Positions 19,150 to 28,649 of a stretch of DNA of 64,000 bases are shown here, in pieces; within the stretch, counting starts at the first letter, position 1; every line of letters starts with the position of its first letter. The stretch spans positions 124,001 through 188,000 of the forward strand of contig JABLYA010000006.1 of the NCBI GenBank assembly GCA_013177855.1, in the 5' to 3' direction. Below the pieces are notes generated by a model. The model did no database searches and was not told the DNA's origin. It was given only the letters and a program-made list of their open reading frames with translations. A program made the position numbers and the translations under genes. Source of the DNA: Ignavibacteria bacterium. GTDB lineage: Bacteria; Bacteroidota; Ignavibacteria; Ch128b.

Positions 19150-19247
19150 ATAATTTGAGTTAATTCTGTTTGAACCACATAAAATATATTTCCTTATATA
19201 TTAAAGAAAATTATTTTTTTATGATTTTTATGTTAAATTATTGTTAA

Positions 19248-19260
19248 TTTTTAATATATA
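19248..19260 (+). promoter_or_regulatory. Phage promoter-like motif TTTTTAATATATA
   Basis: The motif ends only five bases before the ATG at 19266, closer than at the other genes. If it is a promoter, that implies a nearly leaderless transcript. Confidence 0.45.
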
Positions 19261-19265
19261 CTTAT

Positions 19266-19619
19266 ATGAAACACATCAAAACATATGAAGAATTTAATGG
19301 ACCTAATCTAGCATTGAATTATAATATAAATTATGATTTCACTACATATCAAGGTAAACAATTTGATGGTGGTGATGGTAATAGTGCGACTGAAATACCA
19401 AGAAAATTTAAAGAAACCATAGATAAACCAATTCTTCAAAAAGGTAATAATGCTAAGAAGAAACAACAAGAACGTGAAAACAGAAGAAAGAAATATTCAA
19501 AAGAAGCAAGAATTGCAAAGCTTATGGATTTTCAAACTGATGATGATTTGATTACATTTGCACCAAGAATGGAACCAACATCTTCTCATAATGATGTTTC
19601 AAGCATACATATAAAATAG
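19266..19619 (+). CDS. Small basic protein with capsid-targeting-like N-terminus
   Basis: 117 residues. It begins MKHIKTYEEFNG, the closest match in the window to the T4 internal-protein leader MKTYQEF. Unlike the others it lacks an obvious L-x-E site right after. The middle is very basic (KKKQQERENRRKKYSKEAR), as expected for a protein held against packaged DNA. The C-terminus is acidic to neutral. No enzyme motif. I infer a capsid internal or scaffold-like protein. Confidence 0.6.
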   Translation: MKHIKTYEEFNGPNLALNYNINYDFTTYQGKQFDGGDGNSATEIPRKFKETIDKPILQKGNNAKKKQQERENRRKKYSKEARIAKLMDFQTDDDLITFAPRMEPTSSHNDVSSIHIK

Positions 19620-19625
19620 ATAATA

Positions 19626-19638
19626 ATTTTAATATATA
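19626..19638 (+). promoter_or_regulatory. Phage promoter-like motif
   Basis: ATTTTAATATATA ends four bases before the ATG at 19643. It is a second closely spaced copy of the element, giving this short gene its own signal. Confidence 0.4.
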
Positions 19639-19642
19639 TGGT

Positions 19643-20056
19643 ATGGAAAAATTTACAGTAAAATATAAAGATTTTATGTTTGAAACCTTAGACAATAAGT
19701 TTAAGGATAAAATAACAGATAAATATAAATCACTTAAAAGAGGAATACTTTTATTATTAGATAATTCAATTGAAAATCCAGATGAATTAGTTAATGTTCA
19801 AAATTTTATCAGTGAATACATAGAAGATCCTAATAGTAAAATTTTGGTAGGTTTTGTAGATGATGCAGAAATATTTGATTTCTATTTGAAATATCAAAGT
19901 AATGTTGATGAAATATGTGTAGATAAAAAATATTTTGATAAAATACCAGTAGAAAATAATATATTCAGTCTATACAATTTTATAACTGAAGGTACAAAAT
20001 TCGCAGTTCTTGAATGTTTAAAGATTTTACAAACAGAAATATTTAAAGAAGGTTAG
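19643..20056 (+). CDS. Unknown 137-residue phage protein
   Basis: The N-terminus (MEKFTVKYKDFMFETLDN) only loosely resembles the capsid-targeting leader. The rest is an alpha/beta-looking protein (KRGILLLLDNSIENPDELVN, KILVGFVDDAEIFDFYLKY) with no motif I can name. It is followed by a strong hairpin terminator, so it ends the rightward unit. Confidence 0.5.
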   Translation: MEKFTVKYKDFMFETLDNKFKDKITDKYKSLKRGILLLLDNSIENPDELVNVQNFISEYIEDPNSKILVGFVDDAEIFDFYLKYQSNVDEICVDKKYFDKIPVENNIFSLYNFITEGTKFAVLECLKILQTEIFKEG

Positions 20057-20081
20057 AAAAACCACAAGAAGAACAAATCAT

Positions 20082-20111
20082 AAAGAAAGCCACTCAATGA
20101 GTGGCTTTCTT
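20082..20111. terminator. Bidirectional terminator
   Basis: AAAGAAAGCCACTC pairs with GAGTGGCTTTCTTT around a 3-base loop, followed by T-rich sequence. It separates the rightward baseplate-side genes from the leftward ligase-like genes. Confidence 0.8.
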
Positions 20112-20218
20112 TTTAATAATCGGTGTTGTTTGATGGAACAGCGATACAAGTTTAATAGTCTGTAATGCTGGCGAAACAATCATATCTTCGTCAGGTAATA
20201 ATTGTAGTATTTAGCATC

Positions 20219-20473
20219 TTAAATATCACCTTCAAGATCAAATGCTTCAGCAAGTTCAGCGTAGGTCATAATCTCTACACCAAGTTCTTTTGCTAGAGAC
20301 ATTTTATTTGTTTTAGAATTGAGGTCGTCAGTTACAAGAATATCAACCTTGTTATTCTTTTTAGTCATTTTACCTTCTGAATAACCATATGGTGCTAATT
20401 TATTAAGAAATACTGCCTTAGTACTAAAGCCAGATGTTTTTGGTGAACCAGTCATACAAATTATTTTTGCCAT
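20219..20473 (-). CDS. Stand-alone BRCT-domain protein
   Basis: 84 residues that are little more than one BRCT fold: KIICMTGSPKTSGFSTKAVF, later KVDILVTDDLNSKTNKMSLA and KELGVEIMTYAELAEAF. This is the wording of the BRCT domain ending bacterial NAD-dependent DNA ligases (strand, G-x-x, LVT-x-D, K-x-x-K-A-x-x-LG-V-x-I). It lies 145 bases downstream of the LigA-like gene on the same strand. The two may form a split ligase accessory complex. Confidence 0.75.
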   Translation of the reverse strand: MAKIICMTGSPKTSGFSTKAVFLNKLAPYGYSEGKMTKKNNKVDILVTDDLNSKTNKMSLAKELGVEIMTYAELAEAFDLEGDI

Positions 20474-20617
20474 AAAAAATTATTTTTATTAATTATATAC
20501 AAAAATATGGAAAAGTTTTAAAATAAAAAATTATTTTCTACAATATTTTCCTCATTTTTATTTTTAGTCTCACATATAAAATTAGGTGTTACTTGACTAT
20601 ATTGTTTTTACATTGTT

Positions 20618-21418
20618 TCATAAGAATAACAATTTAATTTGTTTTATAGTCATTATTTTAACACCAATTTGTTTAATCAAATCAAAATTTTCAATGTTGT
20701 TTTTATCTTCAACAATAAGAAAATCACAACCTTCTGCACAAACTGGAACAATTTCCCAATCTAATTTTGCAATAATGTCTTTAATTTCTTGTGTTGCTTT
20801 CTGTTCAATAGCCACTTTTTTAGTGATTTTCTTTATATCTGAGACAGAAACAAGTTTAGGCGATTCCATATATTTGATTTCAACACCATATTTTTTAAAC
20901 ATTTCAAGAGATTCTTTAATAATTTTGTTTAATTCTGAATTTTCATCTTCCAATTTTTCTCTAATATCAAGTTCTAAACCACTAAAATCATAAGGTAAAC
21001 CAGATAGTTTTTGAGCAATTTTTTCAGAAAATGTTCTACCAATTTTATCTAACTGAAGTGATAAGATAGCTTTATGAATAGGTATAGATTTTGTAGATTT
21101 TACAGATGTTATAATCTTTTCAAGAGCTCGTCCTTTTTGAAATTCACCTGATTCAATTAAAACTTTTTCATTAAATTTATCAGGATTAAAAAGATCAATA
21201 GAAGATATTATACCAGCATTAAAAAGTTTTTCAATAATTTTTGGACCAAGAGCTTTTATTTCTAATGCTATAATACCTTTTTGTAATTTCTTTAATGCAG
21301 AACCAAAACAGTTTGGATTCTTACACATAAGTTTGAGTATATCATCTTTGTCACCTTTTTCAATAGTTAATTTAAAACCACAAGCAGGACAATAAATTGG
21401 TAGTAAAGATTTTATCAT
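20618..21418 (-). CDS. LigA-like protein: zinc finger, HhH and BRCT domains without the adenylation domain
   Basis: 266 residues. A C4 zinc finger opens the protein (CPAC at about 10-13; C32 and C37 in LMCKNPNCFG). It is followed by helix-hairpin-helix repeats of the LigA type (KALGPKIIEKLFNAGIISSI, ILSLQLDKIGRTFSEKIA) and a C-terminal BRCT-like domain ending GVKIMTIKQIKLLF. NAD-dependent ligases carry exactly these domains after the nucleotidyltransferase core. That core, with the KxDG lysine, is absent here. It must be encoded elsewhere, or this is a non-catalytic nick-binding protein. The upstream minus strand has TATATTTG, a host-type -7 box. Confidence 0.7.
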   Translation of the reverse strand: MIKSLLPIYCPACGFKLTIEKGDKDDILKLMCKNPNCFGSALKKLQKGIIALEIKALGPKIIEKLFNAGIISSIDLFNPDKFNEKVLIESGEFQKGRALEKIITSVKSTKSIPIHKAILSLQLDKIGRTFSEKIAQKLSGLPYDFSGLELDIREKLEDENSELNKIIKESLEMFKKYGVEIKYMESPKLVSVSDIKKITKKVAIEQKATQEIKDIIAKLDWEIVPVCAEGCDFLIVEDKNNIENFDLIKQIGVKIMTIKQIKLLFL

Positions 21419-21487
21419 TTTATTATTTTTTTACAAATATAATATATTTTTGTTATTAAAAAAAATTAAATGCTTAATTAATTTATA

Positions 21488-24400
21488 CTAGTGTATTATA
21501 GTAATAGGTCCAGTTTTAATTCGTGTAATATTATGATTATCTTTGAACTTAGCAATCCATGTGTATGTCCCAACCGGAACTAATTTATCTCCATTTTTAG
21601 CTCTACCATCCCACGTCTTTTCTATATCTTTTGTTTCAAAAATCACCTCGCCCCATCTATCTATAATTACCAATTCGAAAGTGCTAAAATTAATATTAGT
21701 AGCATATACTCGCCATACTTCATTTTTACTATCGTTATCTGGTGAAAATGCAGTAGGAGTATAGAAAGTATATTCACCCATTACTTCGATTCTTTGCCAT
21801 GATGTATCGAGACAACCATGTTCGCTTATAGCTACTAAATAGGCATTATATTGAGCCGGAATACTTGGATACTGATGATATGGGTTTTCAAAAGATGAAG
21901 AATCACCATCACCAAAATTCCAATAATATGATGTGGCACCTGTTGATAAATTGATAAAGTTAATATTCGTATTTAGCATGGTTATAGTATATGGATCTGT
22001 AACAAATTTTGCTTCAGGATTAGCATATACATGTATTAAATTGGGAATAATTTGTTGAGTTTGACAACCATATATATTGGTTGTTGTTAAAGAAACAGTA
22101 TAATTGCCAGGATTTACAAAAGTGTGTATAGGAATTTTACTTTCGCTAACGTTAGCTGAATTCGAGTCTCCAAAATTCCACCAGTAAGTTTGATTTTCAT
22201 CAGGCGACGATTCTATGAAATGAACCGTTAAAGGAGCACACCCTGAAATTATGTCAGCTTGTAGGTTATTGGGTGGTGATGGTATAACTAAAACATTGAA
22301 GTAGTAATATATAGGCGGTGTATTGCAGTCGTCTTCTACTTTAATTACATACGAAGCCGATGATTCAGGATAAATCGTATAAGGCAATGATGCAATAGAC
22401 AACGTATCATTTAAAATAATAATATGATGACCATTACCACCATTGATTAAGCCAGAGAAAATTATCAGTTCTCCATTACATATAATACTATCGTTAATTG
22501 TAATAATACCTGATAATGGTGGTCTTACTTGAACCGTTGTACCAACTGTAGAAATACAGCCATGCGTATCAGTAACGGTTACAGAATAGTTAGTATTTAC
22601 TGTAGGCCATATATGAATCAAAGTGTCGTGCAAACCATTATTCCAATTAAATGTATAACCAGGTGTTCCACCAGTTGCTGAAACATAGATGTGAGCTGTA
22701 TCATTAATACAAATTACTGTATTTTGTGTAACGTCAGCATATAATTTACCAGGTTCACGAATAAATGCCGAATCAACAATTATACAACCATGAGCATCAA
22801 CAACGGTAACAAAATACCAATCTGACAATAATGTACCAATATCTTCATTAGATGAACCATTTGACCATTGAATTTGGTAGGGAGGAACCCCACCCGATAC
22901 GGTCAAATTAATTGATCCATTAACTTCACCATGACAACGCACATCCGTTACTTGAAGTTGTGTGCTTACATAGGTTGGAGGCTCATTAATTGTTATAGAA
23001 TACGTCTCTGTACAACCGTTAAAGTCAGTTATAGTAACAAAATAGCTACCAGCAGGAATATTATTCAAATCTTGCGTTGTTTGTCCGCTACTCCACTGAT
23101 AACTATATGCAGGTGTACCACCAGTTGGCGAAAGATTTATAGCACCGGTTGAGTATCCATGACACAAAACATCAGTTGTTTCATATGTGGCCGACAACGG
23201 AGCAAAAGGTTGTTGTATAAAGACTTCAGCACTTGCCGTACACAGATGACTATCTGTTATCGTTACCGAATACGTTCCTGTTGGTAAATTAGCAATATCT
23301 TCAGTCGTATCACCTGTACTCCATAAATATTGATATGGAGGTGTGCCACCTGCAACAATTAAATTTGCACTTCCGTTTAATAATCCATAACAGGTTACAT
23401 GAGTTGGTATGATAACACCTGATAGTAATGTAGGTTGATTAATTGTTTCTGATAGTGTAATTGTACAATGATGAGCATCAGAAACCGTTACAGTATATGT
23501 ATTAGCATATAAATTAGATATATCTTCATTAGTTGAGCCATTTGACCAAATATAACTATATGGAGGCGTTCCTCCACTTGCTGTAATTGCTAAAAAACCA
23601 TTATTCCCGCCATAACATAATACATGTTCTAACGAATCGAGCACAACCGAAAGAGATGTTGCCGGTTCTGTTATCGTAGTACTGTCCACTTTAGGACAAC
23701 CAACAGCATCCGTTATAGATAGCGTATAGATTCCGGCGGGTAAATTGGTAGCATTGGGTCCATTACCTCCCAATGGAGTCCACTGATATGTATATGGCGG
23801 TGTTCCGCCTGTAACTTGTGAATATATTATACCTGTACTATCACCATGGCATAATACATTTACCGGAATCAATTGCATAAAAATAGGTGGATTGGTTTCA
23901 ATTATGGTAGCCGATGCGGTATGAGTACAACCGTTTATATCACTTACAGTTACGCTATATGTTCCGCTTAATAAGCCGGTAATGCTGTCAGAAGTAGCAT
24001 TGGTTGTGTCAACAACTCCGTTTGACCATGTATAAATATATGGCAAGGTTCCATTGGCCACCGTAACTGTAATAGTACCAATACTGTCACCAGCACATAC
24101 GTTGTCGCTGTGAGTAATAGAAACAAGTTCAAATTCTGGATTTGGTATCATTACAATGCCTTGGAATGTAGTATCTTGAAATCCGGCTAATTCCCAAGTG
24201 TTGTCATACCAAGTTAGAGGTATATAACCTAAAGGTAAGTTTATGTCAATTAACGGTCCTATATGAAATGACCAATCTAAAATATGAGGATCTGTTCCAT
24301 TGTTACCATCATCGTAAGTTCCTGTATTTCCGTTTTCACTTAATTGCTTCAATTGGCTAAGTTCTTCACCAGTAATAGCAGGAGAGCATACTTCATTATT

Positions 24401-25750
24401 TGTGTTTTCGGTTTGAGAACTATCTGGAAGAGGAATGCAAAACTCGGGAACAACGATGGCCGATTTAAAGGGCAGGTCTATCGTTATTGTAAATTCTAAC
24501 GCTTGAACAATGAAATTAAAAGCAATGCTGTCCCAAACGTGGTTGTTAAAATCGTTTCCTAAATGTGCTGCCATACCAATTGGCATTTGGGGCCAGTTGT
24601 AACATGGATATCGATACTTAAAATCCATACATGTTGGGAACGAGATACTATCCGACACCCCCTGATTGACCACTTGGTCGCCATTGTGAGGATCAGTTAT
24701 CCAATACTCAACAGGAGTAGGAAAAGTAAATATTGAATAAACAGTCGGTGTGAAAGTTAAATCTTGTTGCAATGTATTACTCATACCTAAATGAGCCGAA
24801 AGCAAATTATATTCTACTGAAATAATACTAAAATTATATGTGCCATGAAGCATATCTAAGAATTGTTGAATGGCAGGACCTTGTGGTGGTGGGATAAAGC
24901 CGGCCAAAAAATGTAAAAATTGAATAATATCTAAATCTATACCTGCATATGCACTATCACCATTTGCACCCAATATTTGGTGACATGGGTCGCTATCGTC
25001 TAACCAGTCAGTAGTTTCGATATAAGGTAAAGTTATCCAACCACTCAAACCAATACCAAAAAGATTATTAAAAGTAATGGGTAATATATCATCATGGCAA
25101 ATTGTAAATCCAAACAAGCTATTTGGATCTACACAAGGATATGCTACCTCACCTGTTTGTCCATTAAGATAAAAAATAGCAATGGAATCATCAGGCATAT
25201 TAACATCTACAATTTGAATATTGTCACAACCAAACAAGCAAACATCAGCGTTAATATCCAAACCAAAACCATAATCTAAATCGAGTGAAATAACTCCTGC
25301 TTGAGGGAAATGGCTATACAGATCCCATCCAGGAAGAACTTCATAATCGGTATGAATGGTAACCACTTCGCCCGGATTAAATGTGTAATTATTAGGAATT
25401 TCGTAATTTACACGAACCGGATAATCAACATCTATCCAGCCTGTTGTCCATCCATGCATGTCAAAAGTTGAACCTAAAAGCATATGGGTATTGATGTTAA
25501 ACATCGCTCCTACTTGTTCTCCTAAAATTTCTTCCATATAACCAATAGAAATAGTTGTGTCAAATTCAATGTGAAAGAGTTCGTAATTAAAATTTAGATT
25601 AAAAGGAGTTCCATTGGGTCCCCACATGTTTTGGTTTTCGGTATGCCAAGGTATATCGTGGCTTATCGTATAAGTTTGAGATTTTAACCGTAGTGATGTT
25701 GTTAATATGAAAAACAAAACTAAAGATAATATGGCTGTTTTTATTTTCAT
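21488..25750 (-). CDS. Secreted SprB-repeat/PKD adhesin with T9SS (CHU_C) sorting domain
   Basis: 1420 residues. It starts with a Sec signal peptide (MKIKTAILSLVLFFILTTS). A 500-residue N-terminal beta region follows, then about seven SprB-type repeats of roughly 80 residues (core GGTPPYSYIWSNGSTNEDI, then YTVTVSDAHHC). Next come PKD-like domains (WWNFGDSNSANVSE, YYWNFGDGDSSSFENPYHQY), and finally a CHU_C gliding-type domain (YTPTAFSPDNDSKNEVW, IDRWGEVIFETKD, WDGRAKNG). That last domain marks type B export by the type IX secretion system. In gliding Bacteroidota, such repeats form surface adhesins. It overlaps the upstream gene by 4 bases. A virion role is not suggested by any feature. Confidence 0.85.
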   Translation of the reverse strand: MKIKTAILSLVLFFILTTSLRLKSQTYTISHDIPWHTENQNMWGPNGTPFNLNFNYELFHIEFDTTISIGYMEEILGEQVGAMFNINTHMLLGSTFDMHGWTTGWIDVDYPVRVNYEIPNNYTFNPGEVVTIHTDYEVLPGWDLYSHFPQAGVISLDLDYGFGLDINADVCLFGCDNIQIVDVNMPDDSIAIFYLNGQTGEVAYPCVDPNSLFGFTICHDDILPITFNNLFGIGLSGWITLPYIETTDWLDDSDPCHQILGANGDSAYAGIDLDIIQFLHFLAGFIPPPQGPAIQQFLDMLHGTYNFSIISVEYNLLSAHLGMSNTLQQDLTFTPTVYSIFTFPTPVEYWITDPHNGDQVVNQGVSDSISFPTCMDFKYRYPCYNWPQMPIGMAAHLGNDFNNHVWDSIAFNFIVQALEFTITIDLPFKSAIVVPEFCIPLPDSSQTENTNNEVCSPAITGEELSQLKQLSENGNTGTYDDGNNGTDPHILDWSFHIGPLIDINLPLGYIPLTWYDNTWELAGFQDTTFQGIVMIPNPEFELVSITHSDNVCAGDSIGTITVTVANGTLPYIYTWSNGVVDTTNATSDSITGLLSGTYSVTVSDINGCTHTASATIIETNPPIFMQLIPVNVLCHGDSTGIIYSQVTGGTPPYTYQWTPLGGNGPNATNLPAGIYTLSITDAVGCPKVDSTTITEPATSLSVVLDSLEHVLCYGGNNGFLAITASGGTPPYSYIWSNGSTNEDISNLYANTYTVTVSDAHHCTITLSETINQPTLLSGVIIPTHVTCYGLLNGSANLIVAGGTPPYQYLWSTGDTTEDIANLPTGTYSVTITDSHLCTASAEVFIQQPFAPLSATYETTDVLCHGYSTGAINLSPTGGTPAYSYQWSSGQTTQDLNNIPAGSYFVTITDFNGCTETYSITINEPPTYVSTQLQVTDVRCHGEVNGSINLTVSGGVPPYQIQWSNGSSNEDIGTLLSDWYFVTVVDAHGCIIVDSAFIREPGKLYADVTQNTVICINDTAHIYVSATGGTPGYTFNWNNGLHDTLIHIWPTVNTNYSVTVTDTHGCISTVGTTVQVRPPLSGIITINDSIICNGELIIFSGLINGGNGHHIIILNDTLSIASLPYTIYPESSASYVIKVEDDCNTPPIYYYFNVLVIPSPPNNLQADIISGCAPLTVHFIESSPDENQTYWWNFGDSNSANVSESKIPIHTFVNPGNYTVSLTTTNIYGCQTQQIIPNLIHVYANPEAKFVTDPYTITMLNTNINFINLSTGATSYYWNFGDGDSSSFENPYHQYPSIPAQYNAYLVAISEHGCLDTSWQRIEVMGEYTFYTPTAFSPDNDSKNEVWRVYATNINFSTFELVIIDRWGEVIFETKDIEKTWDGRAKNGDKLVPVGTYTWIAKFKDNHNITRIKTGPITIIH

Positions 25751-26352
25751 TGTTTGTTGGAATTATTTAGTTTAACAGACAATAAACTTTTACGAACAAT
25801 TTTGGATACAAAATGCTTAACCGACTGGGGATAGGTTGCATTTATCCAAACAGTTGTCTCCAAATTGCCGGTAAAGAGCATCAATCGCTCAAAAGGAATA
25901 TCTTTGTGTAAAGAATCTTTTGCCGGAATAATAAACGAAATAATTAAAAGTTTTCCTGTCATGCCGTTATCAGTTACAATGTCTTCGGTTGAATTAAGAA
26001 CTGCATTTTGGTTTGCTATATATTCAGAAGTCAGTTGATCTGAAAGTTGACTGTAGTGATACCCCTTAATTTCGGTACATGTAATGGATGTAGTAGTTGC
26101 CAAATGTATAAAACCACGAATATTTTCAACCGCTTTAAAATTTTTTGGCGGCGAAATCCAAACGTCGGTTTGAGGGAAAGCAGTAGAAGGTTGTAAAATA
26201 AGATACGAATTCGAGTCCTTGAAATGTTCCTTAAACTCTTGCTTGTTTTTTACAAGCTTCATCGTTTTAATCTTGGTTGTGTCTATACTCTTGATCTGAG
26301 CACAGAGACTGCCTATTGTGAAAAAGAGTAGTAAATAAAATAAATATTTCAT
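25747..26352 (-). CDS. Exported protein of unknown function, partner of the adhesin
   Basis: 201 residues with a signal peptide (MKYLFYLLLFFTIGSLCAQ), so it is periplasmic or outer-membrane associated. The mature part (TDVWISPPKNFKAVENIRGF, later GKLLIISFIIPAKDS and LMLFTGNLETTVWINATYP) looks like a small beta protein. No catalytic motif. Its TGA overlaps the ATG of the adhesin gene (ATGA), so the pair is translationally coupled. Composition is host-like. Confidence 0.65.
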   Translation of the reverse strand: MKYLFYLLLFFTIGSLCAQIKSIDTTKIKTMKLVKNKQEFKEHFKDSNSYLILQPSTAFPQTDVWISPPKNFKAVENIRGFIHLATTTSITCTEIKGYHYSQLSDQLTSEYIANQNAVLNSTEDIVTDNGMTGKLLIISFIIPAKDSLHKDIPFERLMLFTGNLETTVWINATYPQSVKHFVSKIVRKSLLSVKLNNSNKQ

Positions 26353-26490
26353 ATCATTTTTAAAGACGTAATTAAAAACTGTTGGTTGCTTTTAATTTTT
26401 AGTAAATTCAAAAAATTTTTTAGTTTATATTTTATCAATAAATTGCTTTTAAGTTTTTAACATCTTATATATTTTTAATTTTAATTAAAA

Positions 26491-26528
26491 AAAATATCTG
26501 TTAAAAAATTATTTTTAACAGATATTTT
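26491..26528. terminator. Intrinsic terminator
   Basis: A 17-bp perfect stem (AAAATATCTGTTAAAAA with its complement) and a 4-base loop, 40 bases past the stop of the gene at 26569. It marks that phage-type sequence has resumed to the right of the host-like island. Confidence 0.75.
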
Positions 26529-26568
26529 CTGATGATAAGTATGTTTTGAAAATTACTAAAAATATTTA

Positions 26569-27045
26569 TTACTCTAACATGAATTTGATTTTTTCTAAGA
26601 AATTAGCACTAATATCATCTGGTAAATCTTCAAGACGAACTTTTTTAAGTTCTACATCCGATTCTTTTTCCATAAATTCATCAAAATCTTTTTTAGCATC
26701 TTGCATATCTTTTAATACATCTTCGTATTTCTTTGCTAAAATTTGGTATTCATCATTAAATTTAGCCATATCAATGATCTTAAATGATTGTGTTCCATCA
26801 GGATTATATTGAAGTTGAGGATTTCCATTTTCATCTTTCTCACAATGTGTTCTACACAAAAGAGTTCTTTCGTTTTCAAAATTAATATAATCAGGATGTG
26901 GCTCTCTTTTTAATTTATTAATAGTTTCAATTTCTTTATCAAGAATATCTTTATTACGAAAAACAGCATACGCAAATGTTTTATTTCTAATGTAATCTAC
27001 TTCATTTAATGCTTCTCTAAAAGTTAAAATATCTTTATTTTTCAT
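26569..27045 (-). CDS. DUF1617-like phage protein
   Basis: 158 residues. It opens with an N-terminal helix set (FREALNEVDYIRNKTFAYAV) and a long coiled helix (YEDVLKDMQDAKKDFDEFME). The conserved-looking tail VELKKVRLEDLPDDISANFL has the E-L-K-x-x-x-L-x-D-LP pattern of phage DUF1617-type proteins. Its role is unknown. Upstream, TTCAATATATAAAAATAAA on the minus strand resembles the phage promoter motif. It lies 200 bases downstream of the MoxR gene but has its own terminator. Confidence 0.5.
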   Translation of the reverse strand: MKNKDILTFREALNEVDYIRNKTFAYAVFRNKDILDKEIETINKLKREPHPDYINFENERTLLCRTHCEKDENGNPQLQYNPDGTQSFKIIDMAKFNDEYQILAKKYEDVLKDMQDAKKDFDEFMEKESDVELKKVRLEDLPDDISANFLEKIKFMLE

Positions 27046-27144
27046 ATTTTATATATTTTTATTTTTATATATTGAACCAATTTGGTCCAAATAAAGATTT
27101 TTTATTTATTTTTATTCAAATTTCTTTCGTATATAATATAAAAA

Positions 27145-27172
27145 AAACAGACAATATTATTATTGCCTGTTT
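27145..27172. terminator. Terminator downstream of the MoxR gene
   Basis: AAACAGACAATA pairs with TATTGCCTGTTT (one G-T type mismatch) around a short loop and is flanked by A/T runs, 80 bases after the stop at 27252. Confidence 0.6.
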
Positions 27173-27251
27173 GATTTAATTCGCCACAAATTGTTGTTAT
27201 TTTTAAAACTAAGATATTTTGCTATATAAAGGTTAGATTCATTTTGGATGT

Positions 27252-28649
27252 TTACCATTCATTGTTGTCTTTGTCATCATTATTAGTCTTAACATAGTTA
27301 AGCATAACTTGGTTATATTTTTTGAATCTCTTATCTCTAAGGAAGGTCAAAATAAAGTTATTCTTCTTTTCATCCAGTGTTTCATCTTCTTCATAATCAT
27401 AATCTTCATCAATTAACTTGATTAAGAATGCAGAGATTTCATCTTCTGATAAGTCAAGCATAAACAATTTAACGTTTTCAATTTGTTCAGGTTTGAATTT
27501 TGAGAAGTCCTGAGTCCTAAGGTCACCCAGTAATTCAGATTTCTTATCTCTAGTGAACTGAACGCCTTCGGCCTGAAGTTGAGCATATCTGTTGATAATA
27601 TCCTTAATAGAAATTTTAAGGACGTCACGTACATAACGCATAAATTTGGTGTTACAAGCGGCACCGATGTAACCGTGTCCGATATTAGGAATATCATTGA
27701 TCCACAACTGAGGATTTGCGTTAAATCCGTAGTTTTCAGTGATGTAATCGCTAAGGAATGTCCAAGTTCTTGGAGAAGCGTAGGACTTGTCTTTTTCATC
27801 ATGGGATTTTTTACCAATATAATACATGTCAGGGTGAGCAGTCAAGAATCTTACAATGATATTGTTAATATGTTCATTGGCATAGTAATTAATCCACTCT
27901 TCAAGAGTAAGAGTGTGTTCAATATGAATAAGACGACCATTAAGAGCAGCATCGAATTCTTCAACGTCTGTACCGTCTTCTTCACCGAGGTTACCAGTGG
28001 ATACCATAAAAACATTATCATTGAATTCAAATTCAAATCCAATACATCTTTCAAGAAGAATCTGAAGAGCAGCATTACGAACTGCAAGAGGTGCACGGTT
28101 CAATTCTTCAAAGTGAATAATGGTTCCAGCGTAAGGAAGTTTGTCAGTTTTATCTTTCTTAGCAGGTGGATTATTACTAAGATATGCCCACTTTGGAACA
28201 ATATGGTCAAGGAAAGCTTTAAGAACTTCTTCTCCATTTTCAGTAATCTTCATTTCTTTCTTGTCAGGGAAAAGTCCAACGTCAGTTTCATCAAGCATAG
28301 CAAGACGAAGATCGATATAGAACATTGATGAAGCGACAACTTTACCACTTTTATCTACATCGATTTCACCGTTAGGTTTCCTAACAATTTCAACTTTCTT
28401 AATCTTTTTTGCTATAGACCGCATAATAGCGGACTTAGCAAGACCTGGTGCTGATGTTAAGAAAAGCACACCAGATTTAGGAAGCATCATACGAAAATAC
28501 TTAATTTCCTTCTCATTCAATTCTGATATATCAAAACCAGTATTAATATTAATAAATCCAGATTCAAGTTTCTCCTTAAATGATTTTTCAGTTTTCTTTG
28601 TATTTTTCATCACATTTATGTTTTGAGTTAAATCTTTTGTTTTATTCAT
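27252..28649 (-). CDS. MoxR/CbbQ-type AAA+ ATPase
   Basis: 465 residues. Walker A is SAPGLAKSAIM near residue 67, Walker B is GTIIHFEELNRAPLAVRNAA, sensor 1 is VFMVSTGNLG, and the arginine-finger region is DAALNGRLIHIEHT. These are typical of MoxR ATPases, which remodel partner complexes together with a VWA protein. That partner is the gene at 30300-32048, 1.65 kb upstream on the same strand. The gene uses more C/G at third positions than its small neighbours. A TAATTTTG box, fitting the host TAnnTTTG consensus, lies upstream. Target unknown. Confidence 0.85.
   Translation of the reverse strand: MNKTKDLTQNINVMKNTKKTEKSFKEKLESGFININTGFDISELNEKEIKYFRMMLPKSGVLFLTSAPGLAKSAIMRSIAKKIKKVEIVRKPNGEIDVDKSGKVVASSMFYIDLRLAMLDETDVGLFPDKKEMKITENGEEVLKAFLDHIVPKWAYLSNNPPAKKDKTDKLPYAGTIIHFEELNRAPLAVRNAALQILLERCIGFEFEFNDNVFMVSTGNLGEEDGTDVEEFDAALNGRLIHIEHTLTLEEWINYYANEHINNIIVRFLTAHPDMYYIGKKSHDEKDKSYASPRTWTFLSDYITENYGFNANPQLWINDIPNIGHGYIGAACNTKFMRYVRDVLKISIKDIINRYAQLQAEGVQFTRDKKSELLGDLRTQDFSKFKPEQIENVKLFMLDLSEDEISAFLIKLIDEDYDYEEDETLDEKKNNFILTFLRDKRFKKYNQVMLNYVKTNNDDKDNNEW

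Larger units (their letters stand above)
21430..26400. other. Host-like two-gene island (approximate limits)
   Basis: Both genes (21488-25750 and 25747-26352) differ in codon use from the flanking phage genes, with many C- or G-ending codons and less Lys/Asn. Both encode exported Bacteroidota-type proteins. Phage-type sequence resumes on each side. No transposase, integrase or target-site duplication is visible at the edges. Either a real acquired block or an assembly join. Confidence 0.55.

Noticed and set aside
20094-20215. A short minus-strand frame reading LLPDEDMIVSPALQTIKLVSL and ending in the terminator.
   Set aside because: It has no clear start and runs into the terminator hairpin. 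It could be a coding remnant but is too short and unsupported to list.
27579-28328. A 249-codon plus-strand open frame.
   Set aside because: It is antisense to the well-supported MoxR ATPase gene, whose Walker motifs are intact. The long antisense frame follows from that gene's codon choice.
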